Of a DNA stretch of 64,000 bases, positions 36,401-47,649 are shown piece by piece. The stretch lies in the NCBI GenBank assembly GCA_051294375.1, contig CM119266.1, forward strand, positions 19,789,657 through 19,853,656, given 5' to 3'. Source of the stretch: Paraspadella gotoi (Eukaryota; Chaetognatha). A program made the translations under genes and the position numbers. How positions within the stretch are numbered: position 1 is the stretch's first letter; each line of letters opens with the position of its first letter. A model generated the notes under the pieces. That model had not been told where the DNA came from, searched no databases, and saw nothing but the letters and a program-made list of their open reading frames with translations.

Positions 36401-38139
36401 TGAATTTTTAAAAAATCACGTCTGCACGTATCGATGTCTTTTTCTGTTCTGAAAAGTTTTTCGATAATCATTGAGTTACTAATTCTTACATTCTAAAAAA
36501 TTACAAACCTCTCAAGTTATACCACCTTATAAAAAATCACCTAGCGCTTTTTTAAATGAGTTAACTCAGCTTTTTCTCTTGCGATAATTAATGATTCATA
36601 ATTAATCGATTGATAAAAACTATATTCATCGTTTGTTCAGAACGGGATTCAATATAAAAGTCGTCAAGGGTCATTCGAAGATGGAGACGAAGGAATGAAC
36701 ATCCGGTTAACGATCACTAAAGAATCTCTCACCCCTTGCCCTAAATGCGGAATGGGATTATGGAAGCCAAAGGTGATTCTATTTATAATCGCACAATCAT
36801 TTCGTACAGGGTTGGGACCCAAAACTTAAAAATAGATTCATTAGATTTTTATAGCAAATAATTATTACGAAGATGGAGGTGAATCTTTTAGAAATGTTCA
36901 GAGAGAATCAGCTTTTATTCTTTTGGGCACTTCGTTAAGATGTTTGTTACTTTGCGATTTCAGATTCAGCATTGTATAAAAAAACGGTGGATTTATTTTA
37001 CGTAGGTGAACCACAATCCGTCCTTTGTTCGGCTCCATGTACACCTCTTAACCTTTACTGCTCTTCGGAAGAAGCAGCGGCTTAACCTTCACGGCTCCTT
37101 TATTCATATAGTTGACGCAAACACACTTCTCAAGGGGGTCGTCATGCTTATCGCTGAAAAAACTGGTGAGGATTTCATAAGTGGTTTTTGCATAAAGATG
37201 TGGGCCAAAAGTTCTTAACTTTTAAACGTCCAACATCAAAAAATTATACTATCAATTTTTATTTCCTTTTGACGAAATTAAATAAAAATTGTTTCTGTAA
37301 AGTAACGAGAGTAGATCAAGAGAAAACGAATCAAAAATAAAAATTTAAAAAAAAAAAAAAACCGCAAAAAAATCCATTTGCCAACGTACAAAAAAGAATA
37401 CGTGTATAAATATATATAAATATAAATATATAAATTGTTTTTTTCTGAAATAAAAGAAACAATCTGACAGTTAAATCGATAAAACGATAAAAGAACTGGA
37501 ACTTCGGATCTGGCAGTAAACTTGCTATCGGTAATTCAACCGGCCCGTCATTTTTCCAAGGACTGTTCCGACCAGGGATAGAACCCGTGACCATTGGGTT
37601 CGAAAGTTAGCGTTAGCTCAGTGCAGTATTACGGCGCTGATGGAAAGAACAGTCGTATCACTACATTATTATATTATAATTCGTTCATTCTCCAGTGGCC
37701 TTTGACTTGGCAGAAATTTCATAGGAATTCTATAAATTATTTAGGCATCACGTCACGCTCGTTCGAACTCTACCGCAATCCTCGCAAAACAGCCGATTCT
37801 AAACTCACCTTTGATATGAGTCTTGTTGACTGTGGATGGCGAGGTCAGTGAGACTGGCTTCTTTATGTAGGCTTCCACTCTTATTTGGGTTTTGAAGTTT
37901 TGAAGTTTTACTGGTTATTGCTGTTGAAACTTTAAAAATTTTAATCTTTAAAACTTTTATCTCAAGGACTTGAAATGAACTATGTATTTTTTTTGGGATC
38001 AATTTCACGGTTAGGAGGACCACGACTTCAGCCCGAAGACGTAAACCTGTACTACGACTACGCCATTGAAGGAATTGATTGTCCGTTACTTCTTTGCCAA
38101 AGCGACGACCAAACTATGATGCATCTCATTAAATCCTAA
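30465..38139 (+). CDS. Two-EF-hand calcium-binding protein, 385 aa
   Basis: Probable calcium-binding regulatory protein. Ten exons with closed phase: 30465-30565, 30627-30753, 31662-31731, 31805-31969, 32804-32919, 35476-35538, 36641-36772, 37006-37165, 37745-37843 and 38015-38139. The N-terminus is basic and Gly-rich, then a KKAKKPKLTKEEK stretch. Two canonical EF loops follow: DIDGDGELSYEE at about 144-155 (split by an intron before its last Glu) and DADGDGTIDISE at about 180-191. All calcium-coordinating positions are present. After these come a CPKC pair and a C-terminal region (about 259-385) with alternating beta-like hydrophobic strands (FIHIVDANTLLKGVVMLIAE, LYRNPRKTADSKLTFD, CPLLLCQSDD) reminiscent of a ubiquitin-like fold, which is inference. 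Introns 5 and 6 are packed with repeats. The exact orthologue was not identified. Confidence 0.8.
30957..31295 (-). repeat. Dispersed repeat, GGAGGTCCAGCTCTT family
   Basis: Shares GGAGGTCCAGCTCTT...GGGACTAACTT and the block AGAAAAACTGCGCGG with 61470-61800, in rearranged order and orientation. Lies in an EF-hand gene intron. Confidence 0.4.
32385..32575 (-). repeat. tRNA-derived SINE, family B
   Basis: On the minus strand GTAATAGCGCACTGGGCT is the A-box head; the B box is degenerate. Lies in an intron of the EF-hand gene. Confidence 0.5.
33012..33400 (+). repeat. TTGGTACAACCAA repeat family, full copy
   Basis: Longest copy, in an EF-hand gene intron. The palindrome TTGGTTGTACCAA lies near each end (about 33020-33065 and 33375-33390), as expected of a short non-autonomous element with inverted ends. 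No coding capacity. Confidence 0.6.
34440..34790 (+). repeat. Degenerate tandem repeat, about 30-bp unit
   Basis: Units around GATGATAGTCATTCATTGAT recur with substitutions, directly before the Helitron-like copy. Confidence 0.5.
34800..35342 (+). mobile_element. Helitron-like non-autonomous element, copy 2
   Basis: Same order of blocks as 15030-15650 (AATCAATCATTT head, CTCGCAC sub-repeats, GACCGACCGAC block, terminal hairpin and GGCTAA). Lies in an EF-hand gene intron. Fragments: about 33490-33660 and the terminal 25 bases at 6452-6475. Confidence 0.45.
35834..36076 (-). repeat. tRNA-derived SINE, family A copy 2
   Basis: Second copy, inside an intron of the EF-hand gene, highly similar to 2295-2537 with a few substitutions and a one-base difference near GGATCAGG. 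It is flanked by AGTAT on both sides instead of ACTAT, consistent with independent insertion. Confidence 0.7.
37495..37665 (-). repeat. tRNA-derived SINE, family B
   Basis: On the minus strand it has the GTAATAC head and the B box GGGTTCTATCCCTGG. It closely resembles the copy at 32.4 kb and sits in the intron before EF-hand exon 9. Confidence 0.55.
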
Positions 38140-38705
38140 AGTATTCGCACATTATTACTTGATTATATCCAGATATCTGTAATATCTTGTAAGATGGATG
38201 AAGGCCTTTACCCACCAACGCCTGTCCAAAGTCAGGGGCAAGATAGCTTATTTATTGAATGAATGGATAATTTTTATATTGGTTGTACCCATTTCATAAA
38301 AGGCAGTAGAGAGTATTTAAGTTTAAAAGAGATTAATGAACAACATTTTATTTTGTAATATTTTTCACGTGATAATCCTTTTTTTTCGTTGTTGTTTAAT
38401 ATTTAGAGAAAACAAAGCGTTTTTGAATTTATGACAACGATTTATTTTAATATACGGACATGTTTCGACTCTTTGGGTTCAAATCTCCAATTTTCACAAA
38501 CAATTATTTATTAATCTTTGTTATTATTTTAGTTTATTTCTTTTTCACTGTTGTACATTAGAAAATGTATTCATTTTTTGTCTCTCTCTCTTTCTCTCTC
38601 TCTCTCTCTTTTCACCAAATTTCACATTTACTTACTCTCCTTCCCTTCCCTCACTTTCACCTGTCCTCACATCTGACCACTGTCCTTTACTCAATTCTTT
38701 GTTGG

Positions 38706-38708
<3 letters not shown>

Positions 38709-38803
<95 letters not shown>

Positions 38804-38820
38804 CTTCTCTCTCTCTCTCT
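38709..38820 (+). repeat. (CT)n microsatellite
   Basis: Long CT array inside the 38.4-kb inverted-arm element, broken once by CCCTCCTT. Confidence 0.9.
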
Positions 38821-38859
38821 CCAAAGTGAATGAAAACAACTGAAAAGTTTGTGAATTTC

Positions 38860-38910
38860 AAATGCTGATGAAGACTCGAACCCAAAGAGTCGAAACATGT
38901 CCGTCTATTA
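38860..38910 (+). ncRNA. Hammerhead-ribozyme-like motif
   Basis: CTGATGA at 38865-38871, stem II GACTC (38873-38877) with GAGTC (38887-38891), then GAAACATGTC to 38901. Stem I pairing is weak (only three to four mixed pairs), so this copy may be decayed. Confidence 0.4.
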
Positions 38911-39814
38911 AAATAAATCATTGTCATAAATTCAAAAACGCTTTGTTTTCTCTAAGTAATATTTTTCAAAAACGCCCCATTTCGGTTTCTTATTCCCTGA
39001 ACTAATTTTAACTATAACATCTTACCTAAATCCTTTATTAAAGTTTTAATCTTTAATCTTGAACCTAATTCCAAACCTTAATCTTTAAGCCTAATCCAAA
39101 ACCGGATCCCTAATCTTAATCATTAATCTTAAACCCTAACCAATAACCATATCTTTAACCTAACCCTTAATACTTATATATACCTAATCTAAAACCCTTA
39201 ACGTAATCCTTAACCCAAATAATTTTAAACATAAGCAGAATGGGGTGCTTTTGCTAAATATGGCTCACCTAATGGACATTATTTTTTTTTTTGAAAGTAA
39301 ATATATATGATTTACGTTTTTCGTATTATTTTCATTTATTTGAAAATGTTAATGATATATGTTATACGTAATACAGATTCCTCAATCTCCACTTGACTTT
39401 TTTATTATCGACTACAACTCCCAGATATACAGAAGAAATCAATAAAAATTATCTTTTAGTTATCCCGATCCTGTAAAATACAGTAAAAGAACATTGTATT
39501 TTTTCATGTAGAATACAAAATGTGTTCCTGTACCTTAGAACATCATGTGACCAACTGACAATATCTTTCCAGTTTTTAAAAAAAATGTTTCGTTATTTTG
39601 CGCATACTCAAAGCTACGACTCATTCGTGAATCGCTGGCGAAATCGCCGCGGGAGATGAACCGGTGGATATTCCCCGCACAAGAGTGAGCACAGGGGTCA
39701 GGGAAGGAGATCTACCGATAGATAATTTCGAAAAGCTCATCTGATATTTGCTATACGTTTTTCTTCCACCGTCTCTCCTGCTTTTATCCTCCTTTTCACC
39801 TCCATAAAAAGACA

Positions 39815-40322
39815 ATGGCTGCCGACGATGACGACGACGACAAAAGCGCATTTCATTTTCTGTTAAGTAATTGGACACCGACTCGAGGCCGTGAGAGGAC
39901 TGAGGGGAACTTGGACATCGCTTTGAATTACTTATGAACTGGTTTTCTCGCGTTTCTGCACATTTATCTTACTTTCTGTTTATTAAGACATCTCAATAAT
40001 CCCTGCCTTTACATGGAAAAAATAGCCTCTCATTTAAATATAACGGTACGTAAGGAGATAATATAACTGAGCCACAGTAGTTTTAACTTTAGTAAGTTTC
40101 GAGTTCACAGATTTGTTTAAACATTGTCCAACGTACTACGTGCAATCCACTTGTCTGTCGATCCCGACGAGACTATGCCACGAAAATTTCCTTGAAATGT
40201 ACTAGACAAAAAATAATAAAATAAAAATTTTAGAAAATGGGAATGAAAAACTCTTCCGAGGACTGCCAACTGGTGTACAACCCCTGCAAAGCAATCGCCC
40301 AAGTTTTCAAAGTCTTTTATGA
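39815..40322 (+). CDS. Candidate two-exon small gene (54 aa)
   Basis: ATG at 39815 in a good context (A at -3, G at +4) opens MAADDDDDDKSAFHFLLSNW. Exon 1, 39815-39890, ends in a good donor (GCC|GTGAGA, phase 1). An acceptor at 40231-40233 (ATTTTAG) opens exon 2, 40234-40322, in matching phase, reading GNEKLFRGLPTGVQPLQSNR to a stop. Another exon 2 frame (KNSSEDCQLVYNPC...) and a minus-strand frame ending at 39621 (SLTPVLTLVRGISTG...) are also open, so strand and frame are not proven. The family is not recognised. The GC content of this island exceeds that of its flanks. Confidence 0.35.
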
Positions 40323-40414
40323 CTCCACGGGAAAGACTTCGACGTCACTCCCCCGGCGACAACGGCGGAGACTTGGGCCGGTGATCCGTGACATCACTTG
40401 CTGATGAAGTAGGA

Positions 40415-40975
40415 GCAGTCGACGTCTCTCCGCCAGCGACGTCAACTTCATTCAAGAAAGATTGACCAAGATTAGGGTCATAATGATCATGAGCTCTTGC
40501 CTTTGAGAATGATTCCTACGACGACATCGGCACTAACACATACATATGAAGTTTATCATAATTCGGGCCAGGTGCTGTCACATTATAGTTTTACTTTTGT
40601 ATTGATAAATATGTAGTAATCTTTGAAATACCCTGTAAAGTATCTCAAACTTCCAATCCCATTTATTTTCTTTGCCGGCATGAATGACGAAGGGAACCCC
40701 TTCTGGGTTCAGTTTTACGCGCTGTAATTATAATCGTAATTTGTAAATTGTTCGAGTCTTGAACGAGCTCCCGCCGAGACCGAATACGAGGCTCGAAAGA
40801 TCCCGGCCGAACGAGCGACGATGACGACGACGCGAAAGACTACAAACAAAGATTAAAAAACGTCGCTGACGAAATATTCTCATTATTTCTGTTTCAGTTG
40901 CCAAAGTTTTTTTTTTTCTCACTTTACTTATTGCGACGAAAAGCGAAGAGCGAAATAAGCGTCACGTGCATCGAC
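40415..40975. other. GC-richer island with exon-like frames, strand unresolved
   Basis: Several short open frames here look coding. On the minus strand, one near 40515-40340 reads ...DHYDPNLGQSFLNEVD..., and one near 40895-40720 follows a TTTGTTTGTAG acceptor and reads ...FEPRIRSRRELVQDSN.... A plus-strand frame near 40755-40860 reads ...PAETEYEARKIPAER.... I could not join them into a phase-consistent gene. Either an exon cluster of a minus-strand gene or untranslated sequence would fit. Confidence 0.2.
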
Positions 40976-41389
40976 AATCGTTTTCGTTCAGCGGGAATGC
41001 GATAATTAGATAAAACATCAAACGAAACAATTATTAAAAAAATTTTATATTTTTTTGGATTTATTTTCTGACTTTCTTCGCACTTGGATTTGCTTTTTTT
41101 GGTATTTGTTCCCTTAAAGCTACTAAAATATAAGTTTTTAAATATTTCTTTATTTGAGTCATTCCTGGATTCTGGTAAAACCAGTATAGATACAACTTTT
41201 AACACTCTTAAATCTGTTCAATTAAAATAAATGAAAAACTATCAACTGTAGATGCTGATTATTTATAATATTCTATTTTTACCTATATCATTAAAAACGA
41301 ATTTACATATATATAATGTACAAATATAAATTCATTAGTTTACGGTTTTCATATATACATAGTTGGAGTGTTAAAGTTTATTTAGAAAA

Positions 41390-41530
41390 CAAATTTTGTT
41401 CGTTTTACATAAAAAATGCGGTTTGTTCTGACGAAGGCTATCAGTAACACATAACCGAAACATATCCGTTTTTTTTCACAACACAAACAAATTTTGTCGT
41501 TGTTGTCACCCGAAAAAAAAACAATACAAA
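41390..41530 (+). mobile_element. Hammerhead-like repeat copy, decayed
   Basis: CTGACGA at 41428-41434, an imperfect stem II (GGCTAT with ATAACC) and GAAACATATC at 41457-41466, flanked by imperfect inverse ACAAATTTTGT blocks. Confidence 0.35.
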
Positions 41531-42392
41531 GCCTATTTTAACATATTAATTTCAGTATGTTGAGAATTTTTCATACTAAGAAGCTCAAATAAGTTCAAAT
41601 CAACCTTTTAAATAAAAGTGAAAATGATTTCCCCCTCTGTTCTCCTCAGAGGCCTTAATTGAGGACATAAAAATCCAGAATTCGTAAAATTTCTGGCGAG
41701 TTAAATTAGAGGAGAGAGTATCGGAGGGAAGGACAGCATAAAATCAGAGAGGGATAGAGAGAAAGAGTAATGAATTTGAAAATGCGTGTTATTATTTAAA
41801 AAAAAAAAAAAAGAAATGAGTCTTCAAAATATATTTTTCATTACTTTAACTTCAGCCTCCGCCTATACCGTCTCCGACGACGCTGCATTTTCTAACACCT
41901 AGTAGGGGGCACTCGCGAACTCAGGATTGTTAGGCGCGCCGTTTTTAAAAAAGGGAGAAACGAGTTGGCCCCCGACGGATCCGCTCCGCTCTTTGATGTG
42001 GTTGGAGGAAGTTAGGGCAAGTCCAACAAACACCAAGCAGGTTGGCCTATATTTTTTTTTTCTTTACTGGGAGACTTATTTTTACCCGTTTTCGAATTTA
42101 ATTTAAAATAAAACGAACAAAAACTAATATTAATCCAATCACATAAGTTAATTTGTACACCGGGCTAAATAAAACATACATGTGAGAGATTAAATACGAA
42201 ATAAATTTTATTATTATTAAATAATAATAAAAATAAAAAATATAGAATTTGTTATAAATAATTTTAATGAATATTTTAAAATATAAAAAGCTCAAAACAG
42301 TGAAATAAGTAATTCTGCAATTTTTATAGTAAAACAAATAATCTCACAAAATTTTCATGCATAAAAATGCATTTTGGTACATCACCTCTTTG

Positions 42393-42396
<4 letters not shown>

Positions 42397-42431
<35 letters not shown>
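42397..42431 (+). repeat. (TA)n microsatellite
   Basis: Continuous TA run in AT-rich sequence. Confidence 0.85.
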
Positions 42432-42435
<4 letters not shown>

Positions 42436-42975
42436 TAAAATTGATAATTTATGACATGATATATGACCTTTAAACGCATTCAAACCAGCGTTCATTATGC
42501 TCAATAGAAAAGCCAACTGTTGATCAGAAGGTCATTGTCATAGACATTCTGTGAGTTTTTGTTCACGAGATTAAACTTGAATAAAGAAAAATTAATTGAA
42601 AGATAAAATTGTAAAATTGTAAAAAAATCTAATGGTTTCCTTCCCGTCTCGATTTAACGACCCTTTGCCCTGTTTTGAATCCCGCTTTCTTGTCCACTTA
42701 ACCGGTTGACTATTTTGTCACGCCCAACGCACTGCGCAGCGATTCCTTATTGATCAGAAGTTGTAAACATTTTTGTGTCAATTTTTAAAACTTGAAAATA
42801 TTTGCAAAATAAAACCAAACATTCAACAAAAAAATTGATACATTGAAAGATAAATTTAAAGAAATAATCAAATGGTTTATGTAAAAAAAAAAAATTGGGC
42901 TAAAAACGGATTATTGCGCTCATAGACGTCGGAGGATAAACAATGTTTATTATATGTTTATCATGTTTATTATGT

Positions 42976-43232
42976 TTAAATGTTTATTAAACATTTGTCG
43001 ACGGAATTAAGTGGTATGTGGCGTTTAATCAGCCGGTATGATCTTGGACTCAGAGACTGACGTGAACGAGAGGGGAGGGGGTCGCCATACCCCTCCGACA
43101 GTGTGGATAGAACCGACATGGTTTTAGGGGGATATTTCCTTCAGATTCCGAGGGAATCAGAACGACCGCTGTCTTTAGATTCGGCATCAAACGACAATAT
43201 CTATCTCTATACAATAATTGTCAATACATAAT
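42976..43232. other. Coding-like island, strand unresolved
   Basis: A complete 47-aa minus-strand ORF (43119-42976) begins MSVLSTLSEGYGD with ACC before the ATG. On the plus strand, a frame around 43048-43130 (MILDSETDVNERG...) runs into a stop. It would continue into IPRESERPLSLDSASND... if one base were added near 43126. The minus reading needs no correction and is simpler. The family is not recognised. Confidence 0.2.
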
Positions 43233-44133
43233 TTGTATCTAATCCTCTGTTTCTTTCTCTTTCTTTCTCCTTACTTTCTTCTTTTTGTGTGTGTTTTTTT
43301 TTGTTTATTGCAGCATGAGCATGAGCGTGATCACAGGTAATGTAAGTGACATTAGTGACATTTGTCGAAAACTTTAAACAATAATTATTCACACTATATT
43401 TTACTTTCTTTGGTTCTTACTTTTTCTCTCCTTTCTATTCTTTTCAATTCTAAGTCTAACTTAGAAAAACTTCGTCGTCTTGCTGTTTTGTTTACTTCCC
43501 TCTCTCTTTATTTTTGGGCTGCAACAAACTTCGTTCGGGCAACTTATCTTGAAAACAATTTTTGTTTTACTTTATCAAAGTCGAAAACCGGAGTCGTTCA
43601 TCGTAAACGCGTAAATCCTCTTATTTTTCATCAGAGTTTCGTCAAAAATATTTATGAAAAATAAATATAAAAAAATGTGGAAAAGTTACTATTTTCTCTC
43701 TCTCTCTCTCTCTCTTTATTTCTCTTCTTTCTTTTCTATCATTCGATTCCACCCTTTAATAAAATGAAAAACATAAAAATGGATAAAATTAATGGTATGA
43801 AATTAGTACAACCAATATAAAAATGTTATATTCATTTAATTCAATAAGTCACTTTTAGGTCGGTCAGTCGGTTGGTATGTCTGACGTCTGATGTTAAAAA
43901 TGCTTATAACTTAACAAAACTTTTAACAATTTAGTTCATATTTGATAAGAAGATATCATGCTTGTCATACTTGTCACGTGATAACTTTAAAAATCTATCG
44001 CATGACTCAAAATTCAATGCGACTTAAATTATTTCTCTTTATTATTTATGCTGACTTGGAAAAAAACCTCAAATCTAAGCTACTGTTAGTGCTACCTTTT
44101 TGTTGCGAGTTCGAATTTAGGGAAATATTTTTT

Positions 44134-44266
44134 AATTGCATAGACAACGATTTTATAGTTATTAAATAAAATCAACCAAAATCAACCAAAGCTGATGAAG
44201 GCTCGAACTAAAGAGCCGAAACATGTACTGTTTTAATAACAATAAAATCGTTGTCTATGCAATTAA
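44134..44266 (+). mobile_element. Inverted-arm element with hammerhead-like core
   Basis: Arms 44134-44165 and 44234-44266 are inverse copies. Between them: CTGATGA (44192-44198), GGCTC with GAGCC stem II (44200-44217), then GAAACATGTA, where GTA is also an allowed triplet. Confidence 0.5.
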
Positions 44267-44539
44267 AAAAAACTTTCCTTAAAAGCTTTTAAATGAAATC
44301 ATAAAAAGAATAAAAGGTCGAATTCCGATGCAATGTGCGTTACCATAGCCACATGAAGTTACTGCGACTGCGACACATTAGAATTACAGTTCTTCTTTTT
44401 TTATTTTTGAAAACATTTTTTTCTTTTCTCTTTACTCTCTTGTTTTCTTCTCAATATTTTTTTTCAAATTTTTTTTTTTAAATCTTCGTGTCTTTCTTTT
44501 TTCATTTTTATTTTTCCCAAAATTTCAATGAATTTTAAT

Positions 44540-44705
44540 GTAGTGGTGGTTCAACTGTCAGAAGCATGTCATCCTTGGCCTCCGTCGACGGCGTTTTCAG
44601 CGTTGTCGGTATGGCGGTCGGCAGCATTTGAGAAAACCACGTTTTACGCTACCATGTATAAAGGACCGTTATTAACGGTGTTCTCATCTTGACAGACATA
44701 GTATT
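44540..44705. other. GC-richer island with open frames on both strands
   Basis: The plus strand offers a frame ending ...KTTFYATMYKGPLLTVFSS-stop. The minus strand offers one ending ...TLKTPSTEAKDDMLLTVEPP.... Neither has a clearly better splice context. It stands out from the AT-rich flanks and may be a short exon. Confidence 0.15.
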
Positions 44706-45111
44706 AAGGCGCTCATCCATAATCACGGGGTCTCGATGAAGTTATTATTATTCTGGTGCCCTTTAATGAGTTTTTTTAGGAAATCAAATTCGAATAAAAA
44801 ATTATTACTGGATCAATAAAAAAAAAAAGAAATTTTCTTTAATTATGCTAATGTACAATATATATATTATTATAAATACTATTTATAATAGAAAATGACA
44901 ACAGAGAAAAGGATAAGAAGCGAGTGAAAGCCAATTACGATTATAAAAAGCTGCGTCGCTCGTCATTCCTGATAAATCAATTTGGGCGAGTTAAAAACGC
45001 CACAACACGCACGCGCCAGTCACAGAAAAAACTGTTTCATAACAGTTAAACAATAATAATCTTTGGCGCGAAAATTCTAAACTCCCTTTCTCTCTCTCCC
45101 CGTTTTTCTTT

Positions 45112-45415
45112 TGTTTTCCTTTCCTCCCTTTTCCTTTCCTTTCCTCCCTTTTCCTTTCCTTTCCTCCCTTTTCCCTCCCCCTTTTCTTTTCCTTTCCTCT
45201 CTTTTCTTTTCCTTCTCTCCCTTTTGTTTTTTTTTCCTCCCTTTTCTATTCCTTTTCTCCCTTTTCTATTCCTTTCCTCCCTTTTTTATTCCTTTCCTCT
45301 CTTTTTTTCCTTTCCTCCCTTTTATTTTTCTGTCTTCCCTTTTCCTTTCCTTTCCTCCCTTTTCTTTTCCTTTCCTCCATTTTCTTTTCCTTTCCTCCCT
45401 TTTTCTTTACCTAAG
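45112..45415 (+). repeat. Polypyrimidine minisatellite
   Basis: Variants of CCTTTCCTCCCTTTT repeat about 15-20 times. A strand-asymmetric pyrimidine tract able to form triplex DNA in principle. Confidence 0.8.
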
Positions 45416-45843
45416 TCTTTCACTTTCCCTGATGATTGCGGTGATTTCTGCCGATTGTTACACACCTGTACACTCATCGACTATTCTTTCCTTTTTTGTT
45501 TTTTTTTTTTTTTTTTTGCTTTTCATTTTTCATAACGAATTTCTTTTTTTATTTAGGGGATTGAAGAGAGAGAAGAGATAAAATGGTCGAGAGGTGGCGC
45601 CTGATCTCAGCTTGATAACGAGGTTTTGTTTTTTCATTTGATTCGCGGAGAAATTTACAAACTCGATTATGTTGAGTTAATTACGAGGGCTATCTAGTTT
45701 ATTTTGTCTAATTTAACTTAGTATTGCGAGCATTAATTGGTTTAAAAAGCAAACTATAACGTAATTTTTAAAGGTTTATTTAACGTTTATATCTAAGCTG
45801 AAAGCAAAAATAAAATATTTGTTTGATATAAATCGTTCAAAAA

Positions 45844-45992
<149 letters not shown>

Positions 45993-46123
45993 TTCCCTTC
46001 TATTCTTTCTTCTCCGCGTCGAGACGACGATTCGTAAAGCCATCCCGCTAGAATATCCGCACGGTATTTTCCCCAGGCCTCTTCCTTTCCTTTTCTCTTT
46101 ATCATTATTATCATCTTGATGTT

Positions 46124-46185
46124 CGCAAAAGAGAGAGAGAGAGAAAGCGAGCGAGCTAGAGAGAGAGAGCGAGAGAGAGAGAGAG

Positions 46186-46217
<32 letters not shown>
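46124..46217 (+). repeat. (GA)n microsatellite
   Basis: GA array with GCGA interruptions, inverse in sense to the CT array 130 bp away, so the two could fold together. Confidence 0.85.
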
Positions 46218-46219
<2 letters not shown>

Positions 46220-46259
46220 TCCTCGTCGCTCCTTCCGGCGCCTTCCAATGGCGCTAATG

Positions 46260-46490
46260 CTCCTCCTCTTTCTCCTCCTCCTCTTCATGTTATTTCCTTT
46301 CATCCCTTCCTTTTTCGACCTCCTCCTCCTCCTCCTCCTCCTCCTCCTCCTCCTCCTCCTGCTCTACCTTTTTCATCGCTCGAACGCCCGGTTTTCTTCC
46401 CTTTCCTTTCCTCTCGTCGCTGCCACCGCCTCTCTGCGCCACCTGGTATCGTCGCCGCCGCGCCGCCGCCGCCGCCGCCGCTTCCGACTG
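46260..46490 (+). repeat. (CTC)n and (CCG)n low-complexity block
   Basis: CTC runs at about 46318-46360 and CCGCCG at about 46455-46482. Open frames here encode homopolymers only. Confidence 0.7.
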
Positions 46491-46882
46491 CTTCGTCTCG
46501 CGTCGTCTTGCCTCTTTGTTTTTCCCGCATTTCTCTTTCTTGTCGTCGACGCGGACGAATATTATATTAACATTATGGCGTCAACCCTATTTACTCATTT
46601 GTTTTTTTTTTTTAAATACCGCGTTTTTTTTTCGTTTTCTTCATCGTGAAAGATTTTTTTTTTGCGGTATTAAAATTGGAGGGTAAGTTTTTTAAACTTT
46701 CCTCTTTTTTCTCCTGCGTTTTTACTGCGTCTGTTTCCTCATCCTCTTCCTTCTCCTCCCCCATCAGGTTTTTAAAATGACCGTTCCTCCTAAAAATGGT
46801 TTACCATCTTTTATGGCAGTCAAGTGCCATTCGTCTATCGTCTTCATATCCATAAATAACTAATACAGTCATCGTTTGACGC

Positions 46883-46884
<2 letters not shown>

Positions 46885-46967
<83 letters not shown>
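46885..46967 (+). repeat. (CT)n microsatellite
   Basis: CT array with one TTCT interruption. Confidence 0.9.
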
Positions 46968-46968
<1 letters not shown>

Positions 46969-47358
46969 TTCTTTCGTTTTTTTCGCTCTTCTTTCTTGTC
47001 TTGGAAAACAAAAAAAATAAAAAAATAAAAAAAATTATATCAAAAACGTATTTAATACTTAATTAATTGTAAATTATTGACAATCTAACTCTAATCGGCT
47101 CGAGGAGAACGAGATCCCAGATAAAAACTTTCCTGGTTGGGTAAGGGCTTCACAAGAGCTCCAAGGTTGGTGCCATCTATGATGATGCGCCAAGGCCGCG
47201 TCCACCGGCCGATTAGAAGGTCGTTCCTATTTTCTTCTCCGCTTTCGCCGACTTAAATACTTTTTTTTTTTTAAATTTCCGAATGAGTATTTAATGACAA
47301 TTACACCACGCGCCGCTGGTATTAGAAATTGGCAAAATAAAAGCTTTCGTTTTTTTAT

Positions 47359-47383
47359 CTCTCTCTCTCTCTCTCTCTCTCTC

Positions 47384-47458
<75 letters not shown>

Positions 47459-47459
47459 T
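47359..47459 (+). repeat. (CT)n microsatellite
   Basis: CT array with CTCG and CTCC interruptions. Confidence 0.9.
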
Positions 47460-47649
47460 CTTTACCCTCATCAGACGTTTTGTTCCCGTTTTCTTACAAA
47501 TGTATACATATCTCCAAGTCTTCCTTTCTCTCCTTTCCACTCCCCCCCACCCGCCCCACCTTTTCGCTCTCGGCTTCCGGTTTTTTTTTCCCCCTACGTT
47601 TTCCTTTTCTTCTTCTTCGGCTTTTTTCTTAATCATGTTTGCACCTGCA

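Larger units (their letters stand above)
38403..38956 (+). mobile_element. Inverted-arm element carrying (CT)n and hammerhead-like core
   Basis: Arms of about 78 bp (38403-38480 and 38879-38956) are inverse copies with few mismatches. The interior holds a long (CT)n array (38709-38820) and, at 38860-38910, a hammerhead-like core whose stem II and GAAAC lie in the right arm. Confidence 0.6.

Noticed and set aside
38632-38927. ORFs encoding Arg-Glu or Ser-Leu repeats
   Set aside because: They are translations of the (CT)n array and open in every frame of any such repeat.
47294-47636. Serine/leucine and Arg/Glu ORFs of about 100 aa
   Set aside because: They run through the 47.36-47.46 kb CT array; only the GC-richer tail near 47.7 kb was kept as a weak candidate.
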